Source: Bacillus badius NBRC 15713 (GTDB taxonomy: Bacteria; Bacillota; Bacilli; Bacillales; Domibacillaceae). Taken from it: a stretch of DNA of 64,000 nt. Each line of letters starts with the position of its first letter. The first letter of the stretch is position 1. The stretch is from NCBI RefSeq assembly GCF_001591605.1, contig NZ_BCVF01000002.1:62001-126000 (forward strand). Direction: 5' to 3'. This document shows positions 51,833 through 60,736 of this stretch, in pieces. The translations under genes and the position numbers were made by a program. The notes beneath the pieces are model-generated. The model made no database searches. It was not told the origin of the DNA and saw only the letters and a list, made by a program, of their open reading frames with translations.

Positions 51833-53116
51833 TTGACAAATGAGGAACAATATCGAAAAAAGTGGACAACGGCAGAGGAGGCGGTTCGCCTGATTGAGGA
51901 AGGCGATGACATTATCGTTCCTTTAATCGCGGGTGAGCCGCCAGCCTTGCTGGCAGCTTTAGAGCAAAGAGAAGATTTAAAGAGGAATCGTCTTTTCCAA
52001 ATGCTGACATCCCGTCCGGCCATTAGAAAAAAACAGGAGGAATTAAAGGTCATTTCTATGTTTTTATCGGGGGGCGACAGACAAGCTTTCCGTGAAGGAG
52101 CCGTTGATCTGTTGCCTAATCACTTTTCGGATGTTCCTGAACTATTAAAGGAAACAACGGATCAAAGAGTAATTATGGCCACGGTTTCTCCGATGGATGA
52201 AAACGGCTTTTTTTCATTAGGAACGAATTGTGATTATACTGCCTCACTGGCAAAGGAAGCCAAAACGATTTTATTAGAAGTGAATGAGTATATGCCACGA
52301 ACTTATGGCATGAATCAAATTCACTTATCCGAGGTGACGGCGCTGATTGAACAGCATCAGCCGCTCATCGAAGCGCCGGTGCCGGTCATTACAGAAAAAG
52401 ATGAAACGATTGGCCGCTATGTGGCCAGTTTGATTCATGATGGAGACAGCTTGCAAATCGGATTTGGCGCTATTCCAAATGCTGTCATGAATTCATTGAA
52501 GAATCATCAAAACTTATCCATTGTTACGGAAATGATCCCTGATCAATTAGTGGAACTGTATCAAAGCGGTGCCGTCACCAATAGCAGCCGCATCGATTAT
52601 CCGGGAAAAACCACAGCTACCTTTGCTTACGGCACAAAAAAGCTGTATGATTTTCTTCATGAAAACAAAACCATTTATATGCTTCCCGTAAGCGAAACAA
52701 ATGATGTCCGGCGTATTTCCGGCATCCGGAACATGGTGACGATCAATGCCACTATCGAAGTGGACTTTCTTGGACAATGCAATTCTGAGAAAGTGGGTGA
52801 TGTGTATTGGTCTTCATCTGGCGGACAGGCGGATTTTGGAATGTCCGCACGCATGTCGCAAGGCGGCAGGGGAATTATTTGCTTGCACTCCACGGCCAAG
52901 AACGATACCATCTCAAAGATCGTCCCGGTTCTAGCTGCCGGAACGCCTGTGACTACATCTAAAAATGATGTAGACTATATTGTGACAGAGTATGGCATCG
53001 CCCAGCTGCGCGGAAAAACAGTTAGAGAGCGTGTGCAGGCGCTTATTCAAGTGGCTCATCCGAAATTTCAGGAGGAGCTGACTGATCAAGCGAGGAATAG
53101 GGGCTACCTGATGTAG
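51833..53116 (+). CDS. Acetyl-CoA hydrolase/transferase family protein (4-hydroxybutyrate CoA-transferase-like)
   Basis: 427 residues from TTG 51833 (AAGGGAG upstream). The family blocks LQIGFGAIPNAVMNSL, IVTEMIPD (Glu in the catalytic position), VDFLGQCNSEKVGDVYWSSSGGQADF and VTEYGIAQLRGKT are intact. It transfers CoA between acyl-CoA and a carboxylic acid. The acyl specificity (acetate, 4-hydroxybutyrate, butyrate) cannot be told. A terminator follows. Confidence 0.85.
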   Translation: MTNEEQYRKKWTTAEEAVRLIEEGDDIIVPLIAGEPPALLAALEQREDLKRNRLFQMLTSRPAIRKKQEELKVISMFLSGGDRQAFREGAVDLLPNHFSDVPELLKETTDQRVIMATVSPMDENGFFSLGTNCDYTASLAKEAKTILLEVNEYMPRTYGMNQIHLSEVTALIEQHQPLIEAPVPVITEKDETIGRYVASLIHDGDSLQIGFGAIPNAVMNSLKNHQNLSIVTEMIPDQLVELYQSGAVTNSSRIDYPGKTTATFAYGTKKLYDFLHENKTIYMLPVSETNDVRRISGIRNMVTINATIEVDFLGQCNSEKVGDVYWSSSGGQADFGMSARMSQGGRGIICLHSTAKNDTISKIVPVLAAGTPVTTSKNDVDYIVTEYGIAQLRGKTVRERVQALIQVAHPKFQEELTDQARNRGYLM

Positions 53117-53121
53117 CAGTG

Positions 53122-53163
53122 AAGCAGGGAAACGATCGTTATCCATCGTTTTCCTGCTTTTAT
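53122..53163 (+). terminator. Intrinsic terminator
   Basis: AAGCAGGGAAACGAT pairs with ATCGTTTTCCTGCTT and is followed by TTTAT. Confidence 0.85.
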
Positions 53164-53290
53164 ATAGTTAACGTTTATTATCAGAAAATTCTGGGTAAAA
53201 TAGAGGCAAAGAGTTGATATTGTTGTTTTTCTGTTATATAATATATTTAAAATAATTTAATTGTTATACAACAGAAGGGAGGTGAAAAGC

Positions 53291-53431
53291 ATGGAGATGT
53301 ACCGCGAAGCTTATGAGTATTATATGGCAAGCTGTGAGAATCATGAAATGGAATCCATCAGTTTTTATCATTTCGTCAAGCATTTAACGGAAGATCAGCT
53401 GCAGGGGTATTTAAAAGATGAAGCAAAATAA
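53291..53431 (+). CDS. 46-residue acidic small protein
   Basis: ATG 53291 has GAAGGGAGGTG 6 bases upstream. The peptide (MEMYREAYEYYMASCENHEM then ESISFYHFVKHLTEDQLQGY) is helical and acidic and ends LKDEAK. It resembles a short conserved Bacillus protein but I cannot name it. It is followed by a bidirectional terminator (53475-53513). Confidence 0.65.
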   Translation: MEMYREAYEYYMASCENHEMESISFYHFVKHLTEDQLQGYLKDEAK

Positions 53432-53474
53432 AGGATGTGATTATTACGGATACGTTAGCAGAAGAAATAACTTG

Positions 53475-53513
53475 AACCCCGCAGGCAGCAACGCGCATGC
53501 AGCGGGGTTTTTG
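53475..53513. terminator. Bidirectional terminator
   Basis: AACCCCGC and GCGGGGTTTTT arms between the small acidic gene and the convergent gene 53518-53823. Confidence 0.85.
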
Positions 53514-53517
53514 TCTG

Positions 53518-53823
53518 TTATTCCGCTTCTGTTGATTCTTCCTCAGGCAAGTGATTCCGGCAATAATCCGCCACAAGCGCTTCCTCGTCTTCCTCAAGTT
53601 CAAAGTCCAGCACTTCCCCGGTTGCCCGATCATGCAGATGGTAGTGAAGGACTTTTTCCTCATCTCCGCTGACCAAATAGAGCGCGCGAATATAAAACCC
53701 TGCTTCTGAATATAGCTCATCTTCTTCATCCACATTGGCATACAGATGAAATTCAAATCTCTCTCCAGCGAGCAGCCCAAATGGGTCCTCAAGCAGCTCC
53801 ACTGTATGGTGTGTAATTTCCAT
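53518..53823 (-). CDS. Conserved acidic cytosolic protein (DUF6509-like)
   Basis: 101 residues with a strongly acidic tail (LEEDEEALVADYCRNHLPEE). The start EITHHTVELLEDPFGLLAGE and the GFYIRALYLVSG middle resemble a small Bacillaceae family of unknown function (DUF6509 as I recall it). There are no catalytic motifs. It is monocistronic and ends at the bidirectional terminator. Confidence 0.65.
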   Translation of the reverse strand: MEITHHTVELLEDPFGLLAGERFEFHLYANVDEEDELYSEAGFYIRALYLVSGDEEKVLHYHLHDRATGEVLDFELEEDEEALVADYCRNHLPEEESTEAE

Positions 53824-54030
53824 TTCCGAATCCGTCCTTTAAAAAGTAATATGAGTTCGTTTTATTTTAACATAAAACCAATATAGAGGAGTACATCAGG
53901 TTTTTTTGCTTGTAAATACAGGTATGATTATTATAAGATTCGTCAACAATGACTAGTGAATTTCCTTTCCGGAAGGAACAGGTGAAAAACGAATAAACAA
54001 GAACTTTGATAAGGAGAAAAGGAGAGAAAC

Positions 54031-54849
54031 ATGAAGCGTTTAATTAAATATATCATCTCTGTACTCGTTGTTGCTGCCATAGCTGTATCTCTTTGGCTTT
54101 ATTATCCTACTTATCAAATCCGGCAAATGAAGGAAGAGACTGCACCTACATCCGCACAGGCAGCGCTTTCTTATGTTGATTATTTTAGCAATATGGATAA
54201 AGAGACTTTAACTCATTTAGCAATTGGCGATTCCATTATTGCTGGCTTTGGTTCAGAAAATGAAAAAAGCTTTGTTGATGATTTCTCTCGTCTCCTTGAA
54301 GAGCAGACAGGAAAAACGGTTGCCTTGGAAAATGAGGGTATCCTGGGTATTAACAGTACAAATTTAAATACACTCGTGCAGCGAGGGGCATTTGACGAAC
54401 AAATGAAGAGAGCGGACCTAATTACGATCAATGTCGGCGGCAATGATATTTTAGAAATGCTGAACCAGGGCGACTACAAAAATGTAGTAGCAAACTTTGA
54501 TTCCATGAGAGGAACCTTTATTCAGAATTTAACGGCCATCACTGAAAAAATTAAGCAGGAAAATCCTTCTGCAACGATTGTCTTTTTAGAAATGTATAAT
54601 CCGTTAAAGCAGAATCACAACCTTTATAAGGTAGCCGATCAGCTGCTGCCGAAATGGAATGTGAAAATTTATGAGACAGCCCGCCAGTATGAACATTCCA
54701 TCGTTTTGGAAACGACCAAGGTAATCAACAGCCAGCACCTGCAATATCTTTCATCGGACGGCGTGCACCCAAATGCGCTCGGGTATGAAGCCTTGTCCAA
54801 ACAAATGCTGAAACAGCTGAAGAAAAAGCCTTTCATTGGATCGGTATAA
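54031..54849 (+). CDS. Membrane-anchored GDSL/SGNH hydrolase
   Basis: 272 residues: an N-terminal helix (about 7-24), then an SGNH esterase domain with AIGDSIIAGFG (catalytic Ser), GILGINS, INVGGNDI (Asn of block III) and DGVHPNALGYEA (catalytic Asp and His). It should hydrolyse an ester outside the membrane (lipid, acylated polymer or peptidoglycan acetyl). It resembles B. subtilis YpmR-type proteins. A terminator follows at 54850-54885. Confidence 0.83.
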   Translation: MKRLIKYIISVLVVAAIAVSLWLYYPTYQIRQMKEETAPTSAQAALSYVDYFSNMDKETLTHLAIGDSIIAGFGSENEKSFVDDFSRLLEEQTGKTVALENEGILGINSTNLNTLVQRGAFDEQMKRADLITINVGGNDILEMLNQGDYKNVVANFDSMRGTFIQNLTAITEKIKQENPSATIVFLEMYNPLKQNHNLYKVADQLLPKWNVKIYETARQYEHSIVLETTKVINSQHLQYLSSDGVHPNALGYEALSKQMLKQLKKKPFIGSV

Positions 54850-54885
54850 GAAAAGCAGATGTGTTTTTTTATCTGCTTTTTTATT
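54850..54885 (+). terminator. Intrinsic terminator
   Basis: AAAAGCAGAT and ATCTGCTTTTTT arms with a T-rich loop. Confidence 0.85.
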
Positions 54886-54968
54886 ATGTGCCGATATTGG
54901 AATAATAAACATAACTGGGCATATATTTAGTTTCGTGTGTCATTTTTACTAATCAGGGGGTAGTTTCA

Positions 54969-55451
54969 GTGAACATGAGCTTGTCGGTTTCCAGGTGGAC
55001 AGTGGCAGTATGTACCGTTTTCACTCTTGCCTTCTTTTGGCTATTCGGGCCAGTCAATCAGGCATCAGCTACGATTAATTATGGGGAAGAAGCAGCTGCA
55101 AAGGCGGAGCTGCTCATCGGTGCTCCTTATAAGTATGGAGGCATCTCCCCGAAAGGGTTTGATGCTGGGGGATTTACGCAATATGTATATAAAGAAGCAG
55201 CCACCCAAATGAACATCCCAAGAACGAGCGCTGCACAATATCAAAAGGGGAAAGCTGTCAAACAAAAGGATTTGCAATTCGGCGACCTCGTGTTTTATGC
55301 AACAGGAAAAAAGGGGAAAGTATCCTTTGTTGCTATTTATACCGGCAAGGGCACATTTGTAGGAGCCACGTCAAAAGGGGTCAAAAAAGTGAAGATGAGC
55401 AGTCATTATTGGAAGGAACGTTATATTGGGGCTAAGCGGCTGATTAAATAG
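54969..55451 (+). CDS. Secreted NlpC/P60-fold protein lacking all catalytic residues (pseudoenzyme)
   Basis: 160 residues with a GTG start (AGGGGG 8 bases upstream) and a signal peptide ending near QASA (residue 34). The NlpC/P60 fold is plain: AELLIGAPYKYGG, PKGFDAGGFTQYVYKE, LQFGDLVFY, VAIYTGKGTF and YWKERYIGAKR. The catalytic Cys of DCSGF is Ala66, the His before VAIY is Phe120, and the third polar residue (usually His/Asn in IHA) is Gly132. It probably binds peptidoglycan or a partner instead of cutting it. Confidence 0.85.
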   Translation: MNMSLSVSRWTVAVCTVFTLAFFWLFGPVNQASATINYGEEAAAKAELLIGAPYKYGGISPKGFDAGGFTQYVYKEAATQMNIPRTSAAQYQKGKAVKQKDLQFGDLVFYATGKKGKVSFVAIYTGKGTFVGATSKGVKKVKMSSHYWKERYIGAKRLIK

Positions 55452-55486
55452 GGCTGTCGGCGGATATACGCTAAATAGTATCCAGC

Positions 55487-55521
55487 AAAAATCAAGCCAG
55501 CGCATTCTGGCTTGATTTTTG
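55487..55521. terminator. Bidirectional terminator
   Basis: AAAAATCAAGCCAG pairs with CTGGCTTGATTTTT between convergent genes. Confidence 0.9.
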
Positions 55522-55524
55522 TAA

Positions 55525-55878
55525 TTAAAATCCGTCTTCTATTGCGGCAAACGGGATGCTGAGCCTGTTCTCAACCGTTCGCAATCGCTGGTTTAATCGA
55601 TTGAGCCGTCTTGTGTGGCGCTCATCATTTTGGTTCAAACGGTTAATTTCCCGATTTAGGCGATTGATCTCCTGGTTGATTCGGGTGATTTCCCTGCTCA
55701 ATCGTGTTAATTCCCTCACTTGCCGTTCGTTTTCCCGTTCTAGCACTTCTACTCTTCTTTCCAGCGCGGAAGGCTGTCGGCTTCCTCCATACTCTTCTTG
55801 AGGTGAAACGTAAGAGTAGCCAGCATACGGATCAGCAGACTGCTGGACAAGCCCCGGGTAGTAATAATATGGATTCAT
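55525..55878 (-). CDS. Coiled-coil protein with Tyr/Pro-rich head, possible spore-coat protein
   Basis: 117 residues: a Tyr/Pro/Ser-rich head ([20 protein letters not shown]), then a long coiled coil of [12 protein letters not shown]-type heptads (about 40-105). The pattern is typical of Bacillus coat or exosporium-associated proteins, but I do not recognise a family. The ATG has AGGAGATG upstream. It is monocistronic. Confidence 0.65.
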   Translation of the reverse strand: MNPYYYYPGLVQQSADPYAGYSYVSPQEEYGGSRQPSALERRVEVLERENERQVRELTRLSREITRINQEINRLNREINRLNQNDERHTRRLNRLNQRLRTVENRLSIPFAAIEDGF

Positions 55879-56054
55879 AGCATTCCATCTCCTTTTCTCA
55901 CAAGGTCAATCTACCTATACAATATGCATGGGGAGACCATATGGCAGGGCGGAAGCCTAGAAGATACAATTTCCGAAAAAGTTTAAAACCCTTGTCCTGC
56001 TTTTTCAAACGTCTGCATATAAATGTAAAAAGAACGGCGTTATTGGAGGAGTAT

Positions 56055-56330
56055 ATGTTTACCTTTATTGAAAAAGCGGTACTGGGCATGGCAGTGTTGA
56101 GAATCTTATCTGGCGGAATTGAAATGATGGCTGCTTTTTTAATGTTAAAATTCAATGATATAGAAAAGGCGTTGATTCTCAATAGCTCCCTTGCCTTAGT
56201 CGGTCCCATTATTTTAATTGCAACGACATCGATCGGCTTGTTAGGACTGACAGACAAAATCTCTTTTCAAGCGATATTTTGGGTGTTTCTAGGGGTAGGT
56301 TGCATCCTTTATGGGGTCAAAAGCGGCTAA
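56055..56330 (+). CDS. yqhV: YqhV-like membrane protein (DUF2619)
   Basis: 91 residues from ATG 56055 (GGAGGAG upstream). The frame is open to 55941, but that extension is unlike the family. It has three hydrophobic helices. FIEKAVLGMAVLRILSGGIE and MLKFNDIEKALILNSSLALV match YqhV of B. subtilis, encoded beside the spoIIIA operon there. Here it is isolated. The function is unknown. Confidence 0.8.
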   Translation: MFTFIEKAVLGMAVLRILSGGIEMMAAFLMLKFNDIEKALILNSSLALVGPIILIATTSIGLLGLTDKISFQAIFWVFLGVGCILYGVKSG

Positions 56331-56371
56331 ATGAAAAGCCGGCGAACTGATTGGATCTTTATGCATGTTTG

Positions 56372-56406
56372 AAAAAACAGTCTCGCACAGGGACTGTTTT
56401 TGTTTT
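56372..56406 (+). terminator. Intrinsic terminator after yqhV
   Basis: AAAAAACAGTC and GACTGTTTTTGTTTT arms. Confidence 0.85.
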
Positions 56407-56513
56407 CCGGTTTTCAAGCAGGTAAGGTAATATATAGGTGACTGAACGGATGGAAAGAAGAGAATAAATATGCGTTTGGCAATACTCATTGGGAAAAGGC
56501 GGGGGTGACTTAG

Positions 56514-56936
56514 TTGTCTATAAAAGGACTGAATCATTTTTTATTTTCGGTTTCTGACCTTGATGCGTCTATCAGGTTTTATCAGGAAGTATTCGGGGCT
56601 AAGTTGTTAGTAAAGGGCAGGAGTACAGCTTACTTTGACTTAAATGGAATATGGCTTGCGCTAAATGTCGAGCACGATATCCCCCGAAATGAAATAAGGC
56701 AATCTTATACGCATATTGCTTTTTCTATTGAGGAAGGGCAGTATGACGAGACGTATGACAAGCTGGAGAAATTGAATGTCCATATTTTATCAGGACGTCC
56801 CAGAAGCGAAAGGGATAAGAAATCCATTTACTTCACCGACCCGGACGGCCACAAATTCGAATTTCATACAGGCACCTTGCAGGAAAGATTAGATTACTAT
56901 CGGCAAGAAAAAAAGCATATGGAGTTTTATGATTAA
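56514..56936 (+). CDS. fosB: Metallothiol transferase FosB (fosfomycin resistance)
   Basis: 140 residues, TTG start with GGGGGTG upstream. The glyoxalase/VOC fold has metal ligands His8, His67 (SYTHIAF) and Glu116 (KFEFHTG). [14 protein letters not shown] and [13 protein letters not shown] are diagnostic of FosB. It adds bacillithiol or cysteine to fosfomycin, inactivating it. It is chromosomal with no mobile-element context, as in many Bacillus, so it looks intrinsic. Confidence 0.92.
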   Translation: MSIKGLNHFLFSVSDLDASIRFYQEVFGAKLLVKGRSTAYFDLNGIWLALNVEHDIPRNEIRQSYTHIAFSIEEGQYDETYDKLEKLNVHILSGRPRSERDKKSIYFTDPDGHKFEFHTGTLQERLDYYRQEKKHMEFYD

Positions 56937-56955
56937 CTATTATGCAGATTGACAT

Positions 56956-56985
56956 GCTAAAGAGCTTCTTTCGAAGCTCTTTAGC
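56956..56985. terminator. Bidirectional hairpin between fosB and the XRE-cupin gene
   Basis: GCTAAAGAGCTTC and GAAGCTCTTTAGC, a perfect 13-bp stem. Confidence 0.75.
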
Positions 56986-56998
56986 AATGGCCATGAAA

Positions 56999-57535
56999 CT
57001 ATAACACACGCCCAGTCATCGCCCATACGGAGAGAGCGGTTTCATTTGAGTGGTTGAAGAACCTGTGGGGAACCGTGCTCTTAAAGCGGATAGAGTCGCC
57101 TTCATTTAAAATATACTCTTTATCCCCTAAGACGACAGTCATTTGTCCTTTTAAAACAAGCCCGCATTCCTCTCCTGAATGCTCCACAAGCTGTTCGCTT
57201 TCTTTACCCGGCTCCAAATGAATCATAATCATTTCGATCGTACCCTCTGTAATAGGGGTTAACAATTCATACTTGGAAGGGGATTGGGGAAACGTAAGCG
57301 TTTTTCGCTCTTCTTTTCGAATAATATAGGTAGATTGCTCATCGTTTTCAAGGAGTGATGAGATTGATACATCTAAGCCTTTGCATAGTTTGTAAAGGGT
57401 TGTCAAAGTCGGATCAGTCGTTCGGCGTTCAATTTGGCTAATCATGCTGACACTTACACCGGATTTTTCGGCTAGTGCTTTTAAAGACAGATTTTGAGCG
57501 GTTCGTAGGTCGCGAATTTTTGTCCCGTCAAACAT
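56999..57535 (-). CDS. XRE-cupin transcriptional regulator A
   Basis: 178 residues. The N-terminal helix-turn-helix (residues 5-60) contains LSLKALAEKSGVSVSMISQI, and the C-terminal cupin (about 105-175) contains EHSGEECGLVLKGQ. This two-domain type senses a small metabolite through the cupin and represses nearby transport or catabolic genes. It lies downstream of the DUF819/dipeptidase pair on the same strand, and a second XRE-cupin gene lies upstream of the pair. Confidence 0.83.
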   Translation of the reverse strand: MFDGTKIRDLRTAQNLSLKALAEKSGVSVSMISQIERRTTDPTLTTLYKLCKGLDVSISSLLENDEQSTYIIRKEERKTLTFPQSPSKYELLTPITEGTIEMIMIHLEPGKESEQLVEHSGEECGLVLKGQMTVVLGDKEYILNEGDSIRFKSTVPHRFFNHSNETALSVWAMTGRVL

Positions 57536-57618
57536 AGCATCTCCCTCAATTAGATTATTTGTATGCTTGTATTATACAGCAAACCCGGCATTCATTAAGC
57601 CTGCCGGGCGGATGTTAC

Positions 57619-58845
57619 TTATATTATACTCGAAAACCAGAAACCTAACAGGGTGCCAATGTAGTTGCCGATAATGTAGCCGAGTGTGCCGACAACCAGG
57701 ATGGGTCCGACTAGGTCTTTCCAGCCTTTGGCGATAGCGAGTGCAGCTGCGGTTGTTGGCCCGCCAATATTAGCGTTGCTTGCCAGAATGATATCTTCAA
57801 GGTTTGTCTTTAATAACTTTCCTGCAGTTAAAGAAATGATCATGTTGATCATGACAACGATAAATGTAAACAGCAGGAGCAGCGGTGCATTTGTTAGAAT
57901 CAGAGGGATCGATGCCGGAATTCCAATGACAACAAAGAATAAATAAATTAAGTAGGTGCCGATTTCCTGGCTGCCATTGATGCTGTCAAAGTATTTAGGA
58001 AACAGGCCCAGAAGAATGAACGTAATCGTTGTCAGCATTAAATATTTGTCGCCTAAAAGGCCGTTGAGCAAATTCATTAGCACAGACGCATTTTCGCCGG
58101 AAGGGATAGCTGTATCTAAAAACCCGGCGATTTTAAATGAAATAATGACGAGCAAAAAGGCTGTTCCGACAGAAAGAGCAATATCTTTTAAAGAAATATC
58201 TTTTCGTTTCCAGAAGCTTTCAGCCAGTGTGGTGCCATCGCCATCAGAGTTTCCGCTTTCCACCTCAAGAATGTGGGGAATGCTGTAGCGCTTTCTAAAA
58301 AATGAGAGTGTAGGAATGATCATCAGGACAATAAAATAGATGGCCATCATTAAGTTATCGGCTACTACTGTAGCAGAAACTAATTCGCCTGGTGTTTCAA
58401 ATTTTGCCGCCATTGCCGCGAAATTGACGCCGCCGCCAATATAAGTGGCGCTAATCATGGCGCCGATCTTATCAAGGTAAGGAATGTGATCTTTTAACAA
58501 AAAGAAGCTGACGATTGTGCCGGCAACTGTTCCGATAGAGCTTAATAGAAAAATAATAAGCAGTTTTCCGCTTTCTTTCCATATCTTTTTTAGATTGACA
58601 TGAAAAAGAAGCAATGGGATAGCTAAGGGAACAATGGTCCCCCATACGGCATCATAAACGGGTGATTCGGTTGGAATAATGCCTGTGTTTGATAGAATAA
58701 TAGCCCCGATTAGCGCCAGAATGGCGCCGGAAACTTTAGAGGCCCATTTGTAGCGCTGCTCCAAATAAATGCTAGCTGAAGCCCACACAATAATAATTCC
58801 CCATAACGTTAACGTATCATCTGCTTGGATAAGTGTGTGTTCCAA
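57619..58845 (-). CDS. DUF819 (YjcL-like) membrane transporter
   Basis: 408 residues from TTG 58845 with GGGGGG 8 bases upstream. About ten to twelve hydrophobic helices are present. ATYIGGGVNFAAMA and ASNANIGGPTTAAALAIAKG are the paired Gly/Asn loops of the DUF819/YjcL family. It overlaps the dipeptidase gene by 29 bases, so the two are translationally coupled. Together they suggest import (or export) of a dipeptide or amino-acid derivative, which is inference. Confidence 0.83.
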   Translation of the reverse strand: MEHTLIQADDTLTLWGIIIVWASASIYLEQRYKWASKVSGAILALIGAIILSNTGIIPTESPVYDAVWGTIVPLAIPLLLFHVNLKKIWKESGKLLIIFLLSSIGTVAGTIVSFFLLKDHIPYLDKIGAMISATYIGGGVNFAAMAAKFETPGELVSATVVADNLMMAIYFIVLMIIPTLSFFRKRYSIPHILEVESGNSDGDGTTLAESFWKRKDISLKDIALSVGTAFLLVIISFKIAGFLDTAIPSGENASVLMNLLNGLLGDKYLMLTTITFILLGLFPKYFDSINGSQEIGTYLIYLFFVVIGIPASIPLILTNAPLLLLFTFIVVMINMIISLTAGKLLKTNLEDIILASNANIGGPTTAAALAIAKGWKDLVGPILVVGTLGYIIGNYIGTLLGFWFSSII

Positions 58846-59854
58846 TGATATGCCCCCCTTTGAATAAATGGTTTTGAATATATTGATTAGCATTATGGAA
58901 GCTAATTGCTTCTAATTCTTCTTTTGAAAAGCCTCTTGCGCTCATTTTTTTAAGCAGGCAAGGGATCTTTGACGTATCTTCTAATCCTTTAGTATAGACG
59001 GCGAAATCAGAACCTACATCATACGCGTGCAGATAGTCAATAAAATCAAACCCAAATGCCAGATGCTCCGGACCAACTAGTTCAGCAATATAGACAGCAT
59101 GGTCAATAAAACGGTCAATTGTTGGGCTTTCGGCATGGACAAATTCTCCATAGGCATTCAGTCCGATAATTCCTCCTCTGCGGGCGATCGCTTTGATTTG
59201 ATCGTCGGTTATATTCCGCTCGTGGTCACATAGCGATTTGGCATTGCTGTGGGAAGCCATAAGCGGAAGGGAGCTTGTGTGATACATATCCCAAAAACTC
59301 GTTTCGCTTAAGTGGGAAACATCAAGCAGCCAGTTTTTTCTGTTGGCTGTTCGGACAGCGACTTTTCCATAATCCGTCAGACCTTTTCGTTCTGTTGAAG
59401 AGCCTGCTCCTGTACCCGCAGCTAAAAAGTTATGCTCATTCCAAGCAAAAATAGCATGCATCATCTGCTTTTCACTAAGAGAGGCGAAGGCATTTTCTAT
59501 TTTCGACAGAGTTGTGTCCCCGTTCCATTGTTCCATGAAGGTAAGTCCTTCTATTCCTAAATAAATTTGAATTTGTTCTGTGCCTGGCTGGGCTCCGTTC
59601 TGCTGAGAAGGATGACAAATACAGGCATGTTGCGAGGTTTGTAAATCTTCCATTACATATGTAAGCAGCTGCTGAAATCTTTCATATGGCTGCTTAGAGA
59701 AGGCGGGTTCTACCCAAAAGACGCAAATCGCTGCTGTAATGCCGCCTGCTTTCAACTTAGGATAATGAATGCGGTCAAAGACATTCGTCTCGCCGCGGCT
59801 TCGTCTCCAGGCAATGTCTGTAAATAGATCGGAGTGCAAATCAAAAACTTTCAA
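58817..59854 (-). CDS. M19 family membrane dipeptidase
   Basis: 345 residues. Binuclear zinc-site motifs are visible: DLHSD (His7, Asp9), the bridging Glu in YLGIEGL, LDVSHLSE (His), SHSNAKSLCDHERNITD (His and Arg) and GFDFID. M19 enzymes hydrolyse dipeptides, including those with D-residues. No signal peptide is seen, so it should act in the cytoplasm on what the coupled DUF819 transporter brings in. Confidence 0.87.
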   Translation of the reverse strand: MKVFDLHSDLFTDIAWRRSRGETNVFDRIHYPKLKAGGITAAICVFWVEPAFSKQPYERFQQLLTYVMEDLQTSQHACICHPSQQNGAQPGTEQIQIYLGIEGLTFMEQWNGDTTLSKIENAFASLSEKQMMHAIFAWNEHNFLAAGTGAGSSTERKGLTDYGKVAVRTANRKNWLLDVSHLSETSFWDMYHTSSLPLMASHSNAKSLCDHERNITDDQIKAIARRGGIIGLNAYGEFVHAESPTIDRFIDHAVYIAELVGPEHLAFGFDFIDYLHAYDVGSDFAVYTKGLEDTSKIPCLLKKMSARGFSKEELEAISFHNANQYIQNHLFKGGHIIGTHTYPSR

Positions 59855-60049
59855 AGCGAATCCTCCTGATGATTATGTTATATTATAATTTATTTAATAT
59901 ATTATAACTGAATTTTCTCAAAGTAAAAACTATTCGAGGAATTTAGGGGAATAAAATTCGATCAAACTTAATTAACAATGTGCTAAATTCAAATACAATA
60001 AGCGAATCTGCTCTTCAACAAGCCGAAAAACAGATTCGCTTCTTCAATT

Positions 60050-60598
60050 TTACAAAGGGTCACTAGAGGCTGTATCTGTGTAAAGAGCGATCAAAACGAT
60101 CGCTCTTTCCTCGCCGATATTTTTGACGAAATGGGGGGCGCAGGCATTCCAGCTAAATGAATCTCCTTCTTCTAATACAAAAGAATCTTCCCCTTGTTCT
60201 GCGAGAACCTTTCCCTTTAGAACGAGATGACACTCCTTTCCTTCATGAACATGAGGCTCTTCTCCTGTGGCAGTTCCAGGCGGAAACTCTACACGCTGGA
60301 GTGTTAATCCGTCTTTTGATATTAAGTGTTCCACTTTGATCTTTTCTTTTGTGTGGGTAGTATAGCGGCGCTCATCTTTTCTTACGACCTGCATCCGTTC
60401 ATCTTTCTTCAGCAGCAGATACGGCAAAGGGACATTCAAAAAATTGGCGACTGTTTGCAATGTAGAAATAGATGGCGATGTATGATTATTTTCCATATTG
60501 CTGATAAATCCCTTCGAAAGGCCCGTGCCTTCGCTCATTTGGGCAATAGTGATTTTCTTTCGATTTCTGATCGCTCGAATGGCTGAACCGATATCCAT
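60050..60598 (-). CDS. XRE-cupin transcriptional regulator B
   Basis: 182 residues. The helix-turn-helix region IAQMSEGTGLSKGFISNMEN (about 18-37) is followed by a cupin domain with HVHEGKECHLVLKGK and NACAPHFVKN. It is the same architecture as the gene at 56999-57535 but diverged in sequence. It lies upstream of the dipeptidase gene on the same strand and is divergent from the dioxygenase gene. Confidence 0.83.
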   Translation of the reverse strand: MDIGSAIRAIRNRKKITIAQMSEGTGLSKGFISNMENNHTSPSISTLQTVANFLNVPLPYLLLKKDERMQVVRKDERRYTTHTKEKIKVEHLISKDGLTLQRVEFPPGTATGEEPHVHEGKECHLVLKGKVLAEQGEDSFVLEEGDSFSWNACAPHFVKNIGEERAIVLIALYTDTASSDPL

Positions 60599-60736
60599 GA
60601 AATTCTACCTCCGTTGTTTTCTGATAAGAAACTTAATTCTATATTAACAAAAAAACTGTTGACCATCCACGAGTTATTTTGTTATCTTATAAGAAACAAA
60701 TATTCACATTAGGAATAAACGAGGAGGGGAAGGCTA

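Noticed and set aside
53418-53672. 84-codon plus-strand frame
   Set aside because: It runs through a bidirectional terminator and is antisense to the conserved gene 53518-53823.
56514-56936. fosB as a horizontally acquired resistance gene
   Set aside because: No mobile-element signatures nearby and base composition looks like the neighbours; chromosomal fosB is common in Bacillus.
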